Positions 1-9,410 of a DNA stretch of 64,000 nt are shown in pieces. The stretch lies in contig CAVYTO010000001.1 of the NCBI GenBank assembly GCA_963771505.1, positions 124,001 to 188,000 on the forward strand, in the 5' to 3' direction. The notes below the pieces were generated by a model. The model saw only the letters and a list, made by a program, of their open reading frames with translations, was not told the origin of the DNA and made no database searches. Made by a program: the position numbers and the translations under genes. Origin of the DNA: JAJPHW01 sp963771505. GTDB lineage: Bacteria; Acidobacteriota; Terriglobia; Terriglobales; Acidobacteriaceae. Numbering within the stretch: position 1 is the stretch's first letter; every line of letters begins with the position of its first letter.

Positions 1-1170
1 TATCCTGAGCTAGACGCAGGTCCGTCAGCTACGCGCCAGCGCATTTCAGGAAATCGGCCGCTCAATGGCGCCCCGCCGCCGCTTTCTCCGATCACACAGA
101 ATGTGTTTTCTATCCCATTCACGCTGAACTACGAACTTGATCTTTTCGGACGCCTCCGGCATGCCATCGAAGCCAGCAATGCCACATATCAGGCTTCTGC
201 CGCGGACCTGGAAAATGTTCGTTTGCTGATCAGTTCCGAACTGGCTGCGGATTATTTTCAGTTGCGCGAGTTGGACGCGGAAACTCTTGTGGTGCAGAAG
301 GCGGTCGACTTCGAGAAGAATGGGCTCGATCTCGTAGAGAAAAGGCATAACGGTGGCGCCGTATCTGGGCTCGACGTGGCACAACAGCAAACCGTTCTGG
401 ATTCTTCAATCACCCAGCTGTATTTGCTTCGACAGCAACGCGCTCAGAACGAACATGCCATAGCCGTATTGCAGGGTTTGCCGGCTTCGGACTTTAAGGC
501 TTCGGTAAGGGCGTTAGCGGCGCAGCCTCCGGCGGTTCCGCTCATGCTGCCGTCGGAGTTGCTGCAACGCCGCCCAGACATTGCCACGGCCGAGCGCACT
601 GTGGCGTCGGCGAATGCTCAGATCGGCGTGGCCCGAGCCGCTTTCTACCCCAACATCTCGCTATCGGGCGGCGGAGGCGTGCAGAGCCGCGACTTTTCAT
701 CCCTGTTTAACGCGCCGAGTTTCCTGTGGTCGCTGGGATTGAGCGTGTTCGAACCTCTTATCTCTGGCGGCCGTCTACATGCCCAGCTTGATTATTCCAG
801 CAGCGTCTATCAGGAAGATGTCGCAAATTACCGGGAGTCGACGCTGGTGGCTTTTCAGCAGGTCGAGGACGCACTCGCCGGCCTCAACGCACTGGCTCTC
901 GCGTCCGATTCGCAAAAACGCGCGGTAGCCGACGCTGATCACTCTCTGGAACTGGCCAACGCTAGATATAACGGCGGTCTTGTCACCTATCTCGACGTGA
1001 TCACCGCTCAGGAGCAACTGCTGACTAACGAACGCCTCTCGACCCAGATTGAAGGCCAGCGCCTGGTCACTTCCGTTTATCTCGTCAAGGCCCTAGGCGG
1101 CGGATGGGACGATTCCAGTCTGGCTGCGCTAGGCATCAGGCCGAGCCTGAAACAAGCAATTCAACAATAG
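1..1170 (+). CDS. RND efflux outer-membrane lipoprotein, NodT family (5' end missing)
   Basis: This frame is open from the first base of the window, so the N-terminus with its lipoprotein signal lies upstream. The visible 389 residues begin just before an RQRISGNRP-like stretch and continue with the NYELDLFGRLR segment typical of NodT/OprM outer-membrane factors. Two long helical repeats follow, including LLQRRPDIATAERTVASAN and ARYNGGLVTYLDVITAQ, which are hallmark OEP motifs. Such proteins form the trimeric outer-membrane channel of tripartite RND pumps. The inner-membrane pump and adaptor genes are presumably upstream, outside the window. A 90-bp gap separates it from the next gene, so co-transcription is uncertain. 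The family call is firm and the substrate is unknown. Confidence 0.93.
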   Translation, partial: YPELDAGPSATRQRISGNRPLNGAPPPLSPITQNVFSIPFTLNYELDLFGRLRHAIEASNATYQASAADLENVRLLISSELAADYFQLRELDAETLVVQKAVDFEKNGLDLVEKRHNGGAVSGLDVAQQQTVLDSSITQLYLLRQQRAQNEHAIAVLQGLPASDFKASVRALAAQPPAVPLMLPSELLQRRPDIATAERTVASANAQIGVARAAFYPNISLSGGGGVQSRDFSSLFNAPSFLWSLGLSVFEPLISGGRLHAQLDYSSSVYQEDVANYRESTLVAFQQVEDALAGLNALALASDSQKRAVADADHSLELANARYNGGLVTYLDVITAQEQLLTNERLSTQIEGQRLVTSVYLVKALGGGWDDSSLAALGIRPSLKQAIQQ

Positions 1171-1259
1171 CGCCTCAAGTTTTTCTCCACCCGGAACCAC
1201 TTTTCGATTACTCCGCGACCAAATCATAACTAGTAGCATCAGTATGCGAACGGACGGAA

Positions 1260-2930
1260 ATGGCAAAGCCAGTTTTGTTAACGGTTGATGACGATTCGGA
1301 TGTGCTCCGGGCAATCGAGCGCGACCTCCGCAAGCATTACGGCGACCGTTATCGCGTGATGGGCGCCGATGCGCCCGCCAAAGGCTTGGACGTTCTTCGT
1401 CAGCTCAAAACACGCAACGACAACGTCGCTTTATTGCTGGCGGACCAGAGAATGCCCGTCATGGACGGCGTCAATTTCCTTAGCGAGGCAATGCAGGTTT
1501 ATCCTGATGCGAAGCGTATTCTGCTGACAGCCTACGCCGACACCAGCGCGGCGATTAGCGCCATCAACCACGCGAATGTCCATTACTTTCTGATGAAGCC
1601 GTGGGATCCGCCTTCGGAACATCTTTATCCCGTTCTCGACGATCAGCTTGACGACTGGCTTTCCGCCCACAAGCCTGCGTTTGAAGGCATCCGTGTTCTC
1701 GGAACGCGATGGTCGGCGCGATGTTATGAGCTGCGCGATTTCATGGCGCGCAACCGCGTGCCATACCAATGGCTCGACGTCGAAGCTGCGGCCAACGATC
1801 CGGAGATCAAGCAAATTCTGGAGGCACTGGGGCCTGACGCTTCACGCCTTCCCATCATGCTCTTCCCCGACGGTACAAAAATGTTCGAAGCTTGTCCGCC
1901 GGATGTCGCGCAGAAAGTTGGTTTGCAGACTCGCGCGCAGACCGACTTTTATGACATGGCGATTGTGGGCGGCGGCCCTGCCGGACTGGCAGCAGCAGTT
2001 TATGGAGCTTCCGAAGGCCTGCGAACAGTGATGATCGAGCGGGAAGCGCCTGGCGGCCAGGCTGGTTTGAGTTCGCGTATCGAAAATTATCTCGGATTTC
2101 CTACAGGCTTGAGCGGCGGCGACTTAGCCCGACGCGCGGTCGCGCAAGCGCAACGGTTCGGGGTCGAGATTTTGTCTCCGCAATCCGTAGAGGCACTGCG
2201 AGTCGAAGGGCCCTACCGCATTTTGAAACTCGGCGACGGAAGCGAAATTTCCTGCCACGCCGTGATGATTTCGACGGGTGTCCAATGGCGTCGGCTGGAC
2301 GTTCCTGGGATGGATAAGTTGCAAGGCGCGGGAGTATATTACGGCGGCGGAACCACCGAAGCTTTGTCGTGCAAGGGCGAGACCGTCTATGTAGTCGGCG
2401 GCGCGAACTCAGCTGGGCAGGCCGCCATGAACTTTGCCAAGTATGCAGAAAAGGTCGTCATTCTGGTGCGTGGCGAGTCGCTATCGGCGACAATGTCGCA
2501 ATATCTGATCGATCAAATCGAGAAGACTCCGAACATCGAGCTTTGGTCGCACGCTTCCGTGGTGGAAGTGCATGGCGACACGCATCTGGAAACAATTTCC
2601 GTTTTGTGCTCAGACACCAACAAAACCGAACAAGTGCCCGCGAATTCGCTTTTCATTTTTATCGGTGCCCTTCCGCAAACGGATTGGTTGGCGGGAGTGG
2701 TCGAACGCGACGATCGTGGATTTATTTTGTGCGGCGCGGACCTTGTTCACAATGGCAAGAAGCCCGCCGGCTGGACATTGGATCGCGATCCATTTCTTTT
2801 AGAAACGAATGTTCCCGGAGTGTTTGCGGTCGGCGATGTGCGACACGGCTCGGTGAAGCGCGTGGCATCCGGAGTCGGCGAAGGGTCGGTAGCCGTCCAA
2901 TTCATTCATCAATATTTGAGTAAGGTGTAG
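1260..2930 (+). CDS. Response regulator fused to glutaredoxin-like and thioredoxin-reductase-like FAD oxidoreductase
   Basis: This is a 556-residue three-part protein. Residues 1-125 form a receiver domain with acidic residues at 10-12, phospho-acceptor D62 and conserved K113. Residues about 140-225 resemble a glutaredoxin/thioredoxin fold with one cysteine (C155 in WSARC) and a likely cis-proline (RLPIM). From residue 230 it is a class II thioredoxin-reductase-like flavoprotein, with FAD motif GGGPAG (237-242), NAD(P)H motif GGANSAGQ (380-387) and a terminal FAD motif VFAVGDVR. The CxxC redox pair that normally precedes the NAD(P)H motif is absent; that place reads YYGGGTTEALSC. It therefore probably does not reduce thioredoxin by the usual dithiol route. 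The histidine kinase gene begins 13 bp downstream and is the likely phospho-donor. The fused family is known; its reaction is not. Confidence 0.88.
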   Translation: MAKPVLLTVDDDSDVLRAIERDLRKHYGDRYRVMGADAPAKGLDVLRQLKTRNDNVALLLADQRMPVMDGVNFLSEAMQVYPDAKRILLTAYADTSAAISAINHANVHYFLMKPWDPPSEHLYPVLDDQLDDWLSAHKPAFEGIRVLGTRWSARCYELRDFMARNRVPYQWLDVEAAANDPEIKQILEALGPDASRLPIMLFPDGTKMFEACPPDVAQKVGLQTRAQTDFYDMAIVGGGPAGLAAAVYGASEGLRTVMIEREAPGGQAGLSSRIENYLGFPTGLSGGDLARRAVAQAQRFGVEILSPQSVEALRVEGPYRILKLGDGSEISCHAVMISTGVQWRRLDVPGMDKLQGAGVYYGGGTTEALSCKGETVYVVGGANSAGQAAMNFAKYAEKVVILVRGESLSATMSQYLIDQIEKTPNIELWSHASVVEVHGDTHLETISVLCSDTNKTEQVPANSLFIFIGALPQTDWLAGVVERDDRGFILCGADLVHNGKKPAGWTLDRDPFLLETNVPGVFAVGDVRHGSVKRVASGVGEGSVAVQFIHQYLSKV

Positions 2931-2943
2931 CGTTCAGACGCAA

Positions 2944-4398
2944 ATGCCCGAAGAATCAAACTCGCAATCCGTCCGGCCCGCGCAAGGCAACGTAACGCGC
3001 GAAGAATTGGCGGCAATCGAAGCATTCAACGGCCTTGCCGCCGATGAGCTCGATTGGTTCCTGAGTCAGTCTGAGGAACAAATCCTGCCTGAGGGAACAG
3101 TCTACTACCGACCGGGCGATGAAGCGGCTTGGATGTTTGTACTGCTCGAAGGTGCGCTCCAGGGACGGTCCGACGAACCCAATGGCGAAACCATCGTTTT
3201 TGAAATAACCGCAGGACAAGTGAGCGGGCGTCTGCCGTTCTCGCGGATGAAGAAGTATGCGGGAACGATCCGTGCTTTGGCGCGATCGAGGGCTGTACGT
3301 TTCCCGGAAGCAAAGTTCCCGGAACTCGTTCAACGCATGCCAGAGCTGACCAGCCGCCTGGTTGGCGTGATGTCAGACCGGATTCGCTATGCCACACGAC
3401 AGGAACAGCAGCGCGACAAGCTCGCCGCATTGGGCAAGCTCTCGGCCGGGCTTGCTCATGAGCTAAACAATCCCGCGTCCGCCGCCAAGCGCTCTGCCAG
3501 CCAGTTGCGGGAAGCCCTACAGCGCATTCGGGATGCAAGCCACGACCTTGGCTCGCGCGATCTCACGCCGACCCAAAAAAAGCACATAGAAAACCTCGAA
3601 GCGGAAGTTGTCGCCGAGAGCAAGTCGCGCCCAGATTCGCTGGCGGCCAGCGATCTCGAAGACAAACTCGAATCGCTGTTCCGCTCGCATGGCTTCGATG
3701 ACATGTGGCAACTTTCGGCAGACTTGGCCCAACGCGGTGTCCAACCAGCAATCATCGAACCGATCTTTTCGGAATTTGACGCCGCCACCGCGCGTGCTGC
3801 GCTGACAAGAATTGCCACTTCGATTGAAATCTGGAGTCTTTTGGCGGAAGTGGAAAGCGCCGCTTCGCGTATTTCAGACCTGGTCAAGGCCATCAAAGAG
3901 TACACCTACATGGACCAGTCGGTTCGACAGGACGTCGACATCGTCAAAGGACTGGAAACCACACTCACCATCCTGAATCACAAGCTGAAAAAGGGCGTCA
4001 CCGTCACCCGCGAATATCAGCCCATGCCGTTGCTGGTGAATTCATTCGGCAGCGAACTGAACCAAGTTTGGACCAACCTTATCGACAACGCGATCGACGC
4101 GATGAACGGTCAGGGCGAACTTGCCGTGCGCACCTATCGCGAAGACAAATATATTGTGGTTGAGATCGAAGATCACGGCCCGGGCATTCCGCCTGAACTT
4201 CAGCCCCGCCTTTTCGAGCCATTCTTTACGACCAAAGCTGTTGGACAAGGGACGGGCCTGGGTCTCGACACTGTTCGCCGCATTGTTCGCAAGCACAACG
4301 GCGATGTTTCATTTCGTTCCGGCCCCCGCGGGACGTGCTTTCAGGTGCGACTGCTAATTTCGTCTGTCGAGCCGCGCAAGACGATCCCGGCCTCTTAA
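2944..4398 (+). CDS. Sensor histidine kinase with N-terminal cyclic-nucleotide-binding-like domain
   Basis: This soluble 484-residue kinase has no predicted membrane segments. Residues about 25-145 form a cNMP-binding/CRP-like beta-roll. The H-box GKLSAGLAHELNNP places the phosphorylated histidine at about residue 172. The HATPase region carries an N-box (LIDNAIDAM), a G1 box (DHGPGIP), the F-box PFFTTK and a G2 box (GQGTGLGL). An unusually long helical insert of about 150 residues lies between the H-box and the ATPase domain. The gene starts 13 bp after the receiver/oxidoreductase fusion, so the two form an operon and probably a cognate pair. Whether the N-domain binds a nucleotide or another ligand cannot be told from sequence. 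Confidence 0.9.
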   Translation: MPEESNSQSVRPAQGNVTREELAAIEAFNGLAADELDWFLSQSEEQILPEGTVYYRPGDEAAWMFVLLEGALQGRSDEPNGETIVFEITAGQVSGRLPFSRMKKYAGTIRALARSRAVRFPEAKFPELVQRMPELTSRLVGVMSDRIRYATRQEQQRDKLAALGKLSAGLAHELNNPASAAKRSASQLREALQRIRDASHDLGSRDLTPTQKKHIENLEAEVVAESKSRPDSLAASDLEDKLESLFRSHGFDDMWQLSADLAQRGVQPAIIEPIFSEFDAATARAALTRIATSIEIWSLLAEVESAASRISDLVKAIKEYTYMDQSVRQDVDIVKGLETTLTILNHKLKKGVTVTREYQPMPLLVNSFGSELNQVWTNLIDNAIDAMNGQGELAVRTYREDKYIVVEIEDHGPGIPPELQPRLFEPFFTTKAVGQGTGLGLDTVRRIVRKHNGDVSFRSGPRGTCFQVRLLISSVEPRKTIPAS

Positions 4399-4427
4399 GA
4401 TTGCCGCTGCGATCATCTGTCGAAAGG

Positions 4428-4445
4428 TATGCAATTGTTTGCATA
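4428..4445. promoter_or_regulatory. Palindrome containing TGCAA-N4-TTGCA, candidate operator
   Basis: A perfect inverted repeat TATGCAA-TTGT-TTGCATA lies about 105 bp upstream of the secreted propeller gene at 4550. Its core TGCAA-N4-TTGCA recurs at 9562-9575, in front of other exported-protein genes. The binding factor is unknown. The regulatory role is inferred from symmetry, position and recurrence. Confidence 0.4.
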
Positions 4446-4549
4446 GAGCCAAATTGCCTCTCCGTTGAACTCCTACTATGCCTTCTCGTTTGTCCAACCG
4501 CATGGTAAAAAGGACACGTTCGGTTCGCCGCCTTTCAGAGGATACCCCG

Positions 4550-5704
4550 ATGAAGACTTCTATCCGCCAGCCGCTTCTGATGTTCACAATCTTGTGCCTG
4601 GCCAACGCCTTTGCGACAGCGGCGTCAACACCTTATGTCGTCACCGATGACGACGCTAACCTGAACGGTGCGACGTTCTACTCCATCGGTGCCGGGGGTG
4701 CCCTGACCTTGGTGGGCCAAGTCCCGACGAATTTCTCCGGCGTCACCGGCGGGTATTTTGGCTTGAACCGCATCACTGTCCTGAACAACGGCAGCGGCGG
4801 CTGTGTTTACATCTCCGATGCCGGCAGTTCAGACGTCGCAGGCATTGTCGTCCAAACCATGACTTTGGCCGGTAATACTTTAGGCTCGGCAACGGATACC
4901 GGATTTTCGAACGGTATCGGATTGGCCGCCAACTCCCAATATCTCTACGCCAGCTTCACCGACTCAAGCACCATCGGAACCTTCACCATCCAAGCCGGCT
5001 GTGGGCTGACATTCGTGAACGATGTCACCGTCGGGGGCTTGCAGGGCGGAATCATCGATGGCATGGCAGTGCATGGAAACATGATGATCGCCACCTACGG
5101 AGATGGATCAATTGAATCCTTCGACCTCACTACAGGCACTCCGGTGTCGAATGGAGACAAGCAGAACTCGACTGATTCAGTGACGGGCGCTTCCTACCCC
5201 AACGGCATCGATATCACGCAAGACGGCCACTTTGCGATCTTCGGTGACACCTCGACCTCATCGGTGATCGAAGTCTCTGACATCTCCTCCGGAAAGCTGG
5301 CTGCGACCGCCGTTTATTCGTTTCCAACCAGCATTAGTTCCAGCAATGTGCTGTTGAGCCCGGACGAAACCTACCTTTACATTGGCGACACTCAGGGCGA
5401 CGGCGTTACAGCAGCCCCGTTCAACAAAGCGACAGGCAAAGTCTCGGCAGGCTGCACATCCGGCCGGCTGAAAGGCTACTCGACAGGATGGTCATACGGC
5501 TCAGGGCTGGCTCTCCAGTCGACGACCGGCAACGGCGGCGGAGTTTACATCGCCGAATTCGGCGCGCCCTCGAGCATTGGCATCGTAAACCTGGCTGTAA
5601 ACGGGTCGTCTTGCACGTTGACCGAAGCGGCAGGTTCGCCGGCCGCCGATACAAACAGTTCGGGATTATTGTCGATCGGCAACTATCCCCCGCGCTCTTT
5701 TTGA
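4550..5704 (+). CDS. Secreted beta-propeller protein (lactonase/YncE-like)
   Basis: The start at 4550 is chosen because an AGAGGA ribosome site precedes it and it begins a clean signal peptide (MKTSIRQPLLMFTILCLANAFATAA). An upstream in-frame ATG at 4478 would bury that peptide. The mature protein of about 360 residues consists of repeated beta-rich blades with motifs such as SPDETYLYIGD and NGIDITQDGHFAIFGD, as in seven-bladed lactonase/YncE-type propellers. It is probably periplasmic or extracellular. No catalytic site can be assigned. The multicopper oxidase gene begins 42 bp downstream in the same direction, so the two are probably transcribed together. Confidence 0.72.
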   Translation: MKTSIRQPLLMFTILCLANAFATAASTPYVVTDDDANLNGATFYSIGAGGALTLVGQVPTNFSGVTGGYFGLNRITVLNNGSGGCVYISDAGSSDVAGIVVQTMTLAGNTLGSATDTGFSNGIGLAANSQYLYASFTDSSTIGTFTIQAGCGLTFVNDVTVGGLQGGIIDGMAVHGNMMIATYGDGSIESFDLTTGTPVSNGDKQNSTDSVTGASYPNGIDITQDGHFAIFGDTSTSSVIEVSDISSGKLAATAVYSFPTSISSSNVLLSPDETYLYIGDTQGDGVTAAPFNKATGKVSAGCTSGRLKGYSTGWSYGSGLALQSTTGNGGGVYIAEFGAPSSIGIVNLAVNGSSCTLTEAAGSPAADTNSSGLLSIGNYPPRSF

Positions 5705-5746
5705 TACGACATTCGCACTTGATCGCATTGATTTGCAGGGAGCCTT

Positions 5747-7405
5747 ATGAAATCAGCACGAAAATATTGCCTGGCAGCCGTGGTCTGCGGTTTCGCTTCG
5801 CTGGCAGCATCCGCGCAACAAACCTGCCCCAACCGCCCCGTGCCCGGAAGCATTGTCCAGGACGCTCTGAGCATTCCATCGGTGAACGGAACCCTGACTG
5901 CGCAGTTCATCATGGGCCATTCGGTGGACTCGACCGGATACACGCACTACTGCTACAACTACCGGACGAATTCAGGCGCGGTTGAATCCCCCACGCTTCG
6001 ACTTAACCCAGGCGACACACTGGACCTTGATGTCGTGGATCGCATTGCGAACAACGACGGCTCTAAGGTGGCCGCGCCGACCCGCATTCAAGGCAAGCAG
6101 CTGGTGATGGGCCTCAAGGACGGTCCGGCATACAGCGACCCCTCGAAGATGGCGATGGAAGCGCCGTCGGGAACCCCATGCGGCGACTCCGGCACCGCGA
6201 CCATTAATTCCACCAATGTTCACTTCCATGGGCTGGATGTGACCCCGAATTGCCACGGAGACGACGTCGTCAACACCCTGATCCAACCCGGCACACCCGG
6301 ATTTCAATACGGTTTCCAGATTCCCACCAGCCAGCCGCCCGGCCTTTACTGGTATCACCCGCACATCCATGGCTTCACCGAATTCCAGGTGAATGGCGGA
6401 GCGGCGGGTGCGCTTGTCGTCAACGGAATGGAAAAAGTTCGTCCTGAAGTTGCCGGGCTCACCGAGCGCGTTTTTGTGATCCGTCAGCAATATCTGGTTC
6501 CATGGGTTCCGGGACCGTATCAGCTGACAATTAACTATCAGGTCGCCGACCATCCGCCATTTCCAGCCCCCATCATTCAGATGGCACCCGGCGAAAAACA
6601 ATTCTGGAGAGTTGCCAACGCCACCATCCAGGATTTTGTTCCCGTACAGGTGCTGGTCAACAACGTCCCCCAACAACTACAGTTGATCGCGCTCGACGGA
6701 TATCCGCTAGCGGCGACTCGTATGCAGACGAGCATCCTGATACCTCCCGCGGGGCGGGCGGAATTTATCGTGCAAGCCCCGCCAAAAGGTCAGTTTGCCG
6801 AATTTTTCACCCAGTCGTATTCGACCGGCCCGACCGGAAACGCAGACCTTCAGAATGTGCTGGCTGAGATTCAGCTCACCGGATCAGACTCGAAGGCGTC
6901 ACCGCCAGCAAAGCCCGTCCAGACTGCTGCGGTTGTGCCACAGCCGCTGAAATACTCCGACCTCGGTTCAGTGCCGGCGACTCAGACCCGCAAACTCTAC
7001 TTTTCTGAGGAATTCGGCGGCACCAACGGACCGATCCAGTTCTACATCACAGTGGAAGGGCAGAAACAGCATGTCTTCGAGACCAACGAAAAGCCTGTCA
7101 TTACAACTCACGTTGGCGCCGTCGAAGATTGGACCGTCGAGAATCGCGCACTGGAGACCCACGCATTTCATATCCACCAGATTCACTTTCGCGTTCTGGA
7201 AATCGACGGCAAGCCTGCGCCAAATCAAGATCTGCGTGACACCATCGAAATTCCTTACTGGTCCGGGCCGGGCACGCCGTACCACAGCGTCAAGCTGCGA
7301 ATGGACTTCCGTGATCCCGGAATAGCGGGAACATTCGTATTCCATTGCCACATTCTGCTGCATGAAGATCTGGGCATGATGCATAAGATATTGGTCGAAC
7401 CTTAG
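5747..7405 (+). CDS. Secreted multicopper oxidase (laccase-like)
   Basis: This 552-residue protein has a signal peptide (residues 1-24, ending ASAQQ). The four copper-ligand motifs of multicopper oxidases are present: HFHG at 169-172, WYHPHIHG near 200, HAFHIHQIHF near 475 and HCHILLHEDLGMM at 533-545. In the last motif C534, H539 and the axial M544 would form the type 1 copper site. The methionine axial ligand suggests moderate redox potential. Such enzymes couple one-electron oxidation of phenols, metals or other donors to reduction of oxygen to water in the periplasm. It follows the propeller gene by 42 bp and precedes a small secreted repeat protein by 46 bp, forming a probable three-gene unit. 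Confidence 0.93.
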   Translation: MKSARKYCLAAVVCGFASLAASAQQTCPNRPVPGSIVQDALSIPSVNGTLTAQFIMGHSVDSTGYTHYCYNYRTNSGAVESPTLRLNPGDTLDLDVVDRIANNDGSKVAAPTRIQGKQLVMGLKDGPAYSDPSKMAMEAPSGTPCGDSGTATINSTNVHFHGLDVTPNCHGDDVVNTLIQPGTPGFQYGFQIPTSQPPGLYWYHPHIHGFTEFQVNGGAAGALVVNGMEKVRPEVAGLTERVFVIRQQYLVPWVPGPYQLTINYQVADHPPFPAPIIQMAPGEKQFWRVANATIQDFVPVQVLVNNVPQQLQLIALDGYPLAATRMQTSILIPPAGRAEFIVQAPPKGQFAEFFTQSYSTGPTGNADLQNVLAEIQLTGSDSKASPPAKPVQTAAVVPQPLKYSDLGSVPATQTRKLYFSEEFGGTNGPIQFYITVEGQKQHVFETNEKPVITTHVGAVEDWTVENRALETHAFHIHQIHFRVLEIDGKPAPNQDLRDTIEIPYWSGPGTPYHSVKLRMDFRDPGIAGTFVFHCHILLHEDLGMMHKILVEP

Positions 7406-7451
7406 TTCTTAGAAACCGTAACTTCAAAAAAACAACGAAGGAGTCATAGCG

Positions 7452-7862
7452 ATGCGTAGGAATCTTTTGCTCGCCATGGCTGGCTTGTCCCTCGCAGCTG
7501 GGGGATTTGCGGCCAGAGGCCAGAATTCGCCAACGCCTTATGCGGATACTAAAACCACGGGTTCTATTCCTGGTTCATACGGCCGGCTCGTTGCTGCGAT
7601 ACCGGATCAGATTGGAACTGACTTGGTTTTTGAAGATGCCGGCGGCATCATTCGCTTCGTCAGCATGACCGGAAGAAAAGAAGGTGAGTTGGCCCGCTAC
7701 GATCAGGCTCCAACGCACGGCGGAATTCCGAAATCCTACGGCCACTTGGTGACGGCTGTGGTCGACTCGAAAGGAACTGAATTGATTCTTGAGGATAAGG
7801 CCGGAGTCATTCGCTTTGTGACGATTACCGGAGCGAAGCAAGCTGAGCTTCGCCGCGATTGA
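7452..7862 (+). CDS. Small secreted protein with two tandem repeats
   Basis: This 136-residue protein has a signal peptide (residues 1 to about 24) and a good ribosome site (GAAGGAG). The mature part is two copies of a unit of about 45 residues. Each has the pattern IPxSYGxLV, then a GTxLxxED core, then GxIRFVxxTG. The repeats are about half identical and rich in predicted beta-strand. I recognise no family. It sits last in the propeller/multicopper-oxidase unit and is followed by a terminator, so it may be a partner or accessory of the oxidase. That link is inferred from position only. Confidence 0.7.
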   Translation: MRRNLLLAMAGLSLAAGGFAARGQNSPTPYADTKTTGSIPGSYGRLVAAIPDQIGTDLVFEDAGGIIRFVSMTGRKEGELARYDQAPTHGGIPKSYGHLVTAVVDSKGTELILEDKAGVIRFVTITGAKQAELRRD

Positions 7863-7895
7863 AACCTGTCTACCCTGCCAGGGCCAGAATAAGAA

Positions 7896-7942
7896 TGCCA
7901 CTATCCGTCTCAAACTCTAAGAGCGAATAGTGGCAATTGTTT
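7896..7942 (+). terminator. Rho-independent terminator
   Basis: A perfect 9-bp stem (TGCCACTAT with ATAGTGGCA) encloses a 22-nt loop. On the plus strand it is followed by a T-rich run. It ends the 4550-7862 unit and may also act on the minus-strand gene whose stop is at 7956. Confidence 0.75.
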
Positions 7943-7955
7943 TGTTTTGTAGTTC

Positions 7956-9410
7956 TTAGTTGACGGTGATCGCTTTGCCGCCCGACAGAATTCCGTTGGT
8001 CACGACATACAGCGTGCTGGCTCCGGTCTCGATCGTCGCGGGAACCGCGAAGGTAGCGGAAACCGGAGTGCTTCCCGTGGCAATACCCATCGTGCTGAAT
8101 CCCGTGGTGCGGGCGAAAGCAATGTGCTTCGTGCCCTTGTTCTGGATCGCAACCAGCGGGTAGTTGCTGGCGTTTTGAGCGTCGTCGCCGTAAGCATTCG
8201 CGGCGCTGAGACCGTTCAACTGTGTCCCGGTGACGGTATAGGAGTTGCCGTGGGTGACAGTGCTGGGAACCGATGTGATGGTCGGCCTCCAGGCGCTCTG
8301 GATGGTGCCGTTTGAACTGTAGAGCTCGGCGTCAATAGTGGCGCCGTCTGCAGCCGTATACAGGATCTGGCCGGTGGGCAGGACCAACAGGCGTCCGGTA
8401 AACGACGGCTGCGTTGGAGCGCTGGCTGGGCCAGGTTCGGTGGTGAAGGTTGTGCCGTTGAACTCGTAAAAGGTTGACGGCGAGTTGAAAAATGGGCTCG
8501 TCATAACGAGAACATTGCCATCCGGAAGCAAGCTTGCCGGTGCGTCTCCCATCATGTTTCCACCGGGATAATCTGGACCCTGGGCCCATGTTCCCGTAGA
8601 CGATTTGTAGACAGATGTATGCGTCGTCGCTCCCAGGGCGACCACGGTGCCGTCAGGACGCTGCATAAGCGGTCCCATCTCGGGGACAATTCCCAAGCCT
8701 CCGTTGCTGGGCAAAGCGACGACGGTGCTGCCGGCAGTGCTCCAGGCGTTGGTAGAGGGATTGAAGGTTTCAGAATTTGTGCCGTTTTCCGTATCGACCG
8801 TGAGAACGTTGCCGTTCGGAAGAAGAGCAAAACCTTCCTCGGAGAATCCATCCGCCTTGCCGGTTCCTACCGGGGTCCAAGTCAAAGATGACGCATTGAA
8901 TTCCACCTGCAGCTTCGCTGGTTGGCCGCCCTGACCCATCATCAACGTGCCATTAGGCAGCACCACCGCTGGCGAATCGCCGATCGTGCGCCATCCGCTG
9001 GGAGGATTGACCGCAGTCCACTTATCGGCAACGGGATCATAGATCGCGCCCCGGTTTGTTTCACTGCTACCGTCGATGTTATATTCGCCGCCCTCGACTA
9101 GCAGCCGGCCATCCGGCAGGACTTGAGAAGCGAAATAAAGAGGACCGTAGTTGGAAGGCATGGATGCTGTCTTAACCCAGGTGCCGTTGAGATAGCTGGC
9201 GGTATTGCTAGGGATCAATCGATACCAATTTGGACTCATGTATTCGTGCACCATGGCAGAGCCATCGGTGAGTAGAAGCGCAATGTCGGTTTGAAAAGTC
9301 GGTTGATGGGTTAACTTCAGCCACTTGCCGGCCGGTTCCTGGGCGCTGGCAATCGTGGCACTAGCTGCAAGAATGGCGCTTGCCACTCCTAGGGTGCGGA
9401 AAATTTTCAT
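7956..9410 (-). CDS. Secreted Kelch/galactose-oxidase-like propeller protein
   Basis: The second of two adjacent ATGs (9410) is preferred because GAGGA lies 5 nt upstream. It opens a signal peptide ending ASAQ. The mature protein of about 460 residues has repeated Kelch-type blades, with recurring LLPDGxVL and LLPNGxVLTVDT motifs. A C-terminal Ig-like or IPT-like domain follows, from about SAWRPTITSVPSTVTHGNSYTVTG, as in proteins of the galactose-oxidase/glyoxal-oxidase fold. The copper ligands of galactose oxidase cannot be identified with confidence, so enzymatic activity is unproven. It is transcribed divergently from the 9831 gene and is probably extracellular. Confidence 0.75.
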   Translation of the reverse strand: MKIFRTLGVASAILAASATIASAQEPAGKWLKLTHQPTFQTDIALLLTDGSAMVHEYMSPNWYRLIPSNTASYLNGTWVKTASMPSNYGPLYFASQVLPDGRLLVEGGEYNIDGSSETNRGAIYDPVADKWTAVNPPSGWRTIGDSPAVVLPNGTLMMGQGGQPAKLQVEFNASSLTWTPVGTGKADGFSEEGFALLPNGNVLTVDTENGTNSETFNPSTNAWSTAGSTVVALPSNGGLGIVPEMGPLMQRPDGTVVALGATTHTSVYKSSTGTWAQGPDYPGGNMMGDAPASLLPDGNVLVMTSPFFNSPSTFYEFNGTTFTTEPGPASAPTQPSFTGRLLVLPTGQILYTAADGATIDAELYSSNGTIQSAWRPTITSVPSTVTHGNSYTVTGTQLNGLSAANAYGDDAQNASNYPLVAIQNKGTKHIAFARTTGFSTMGIATGSTPVSATFAVPATIETGASTLYVVTNGILSGGKAITVN

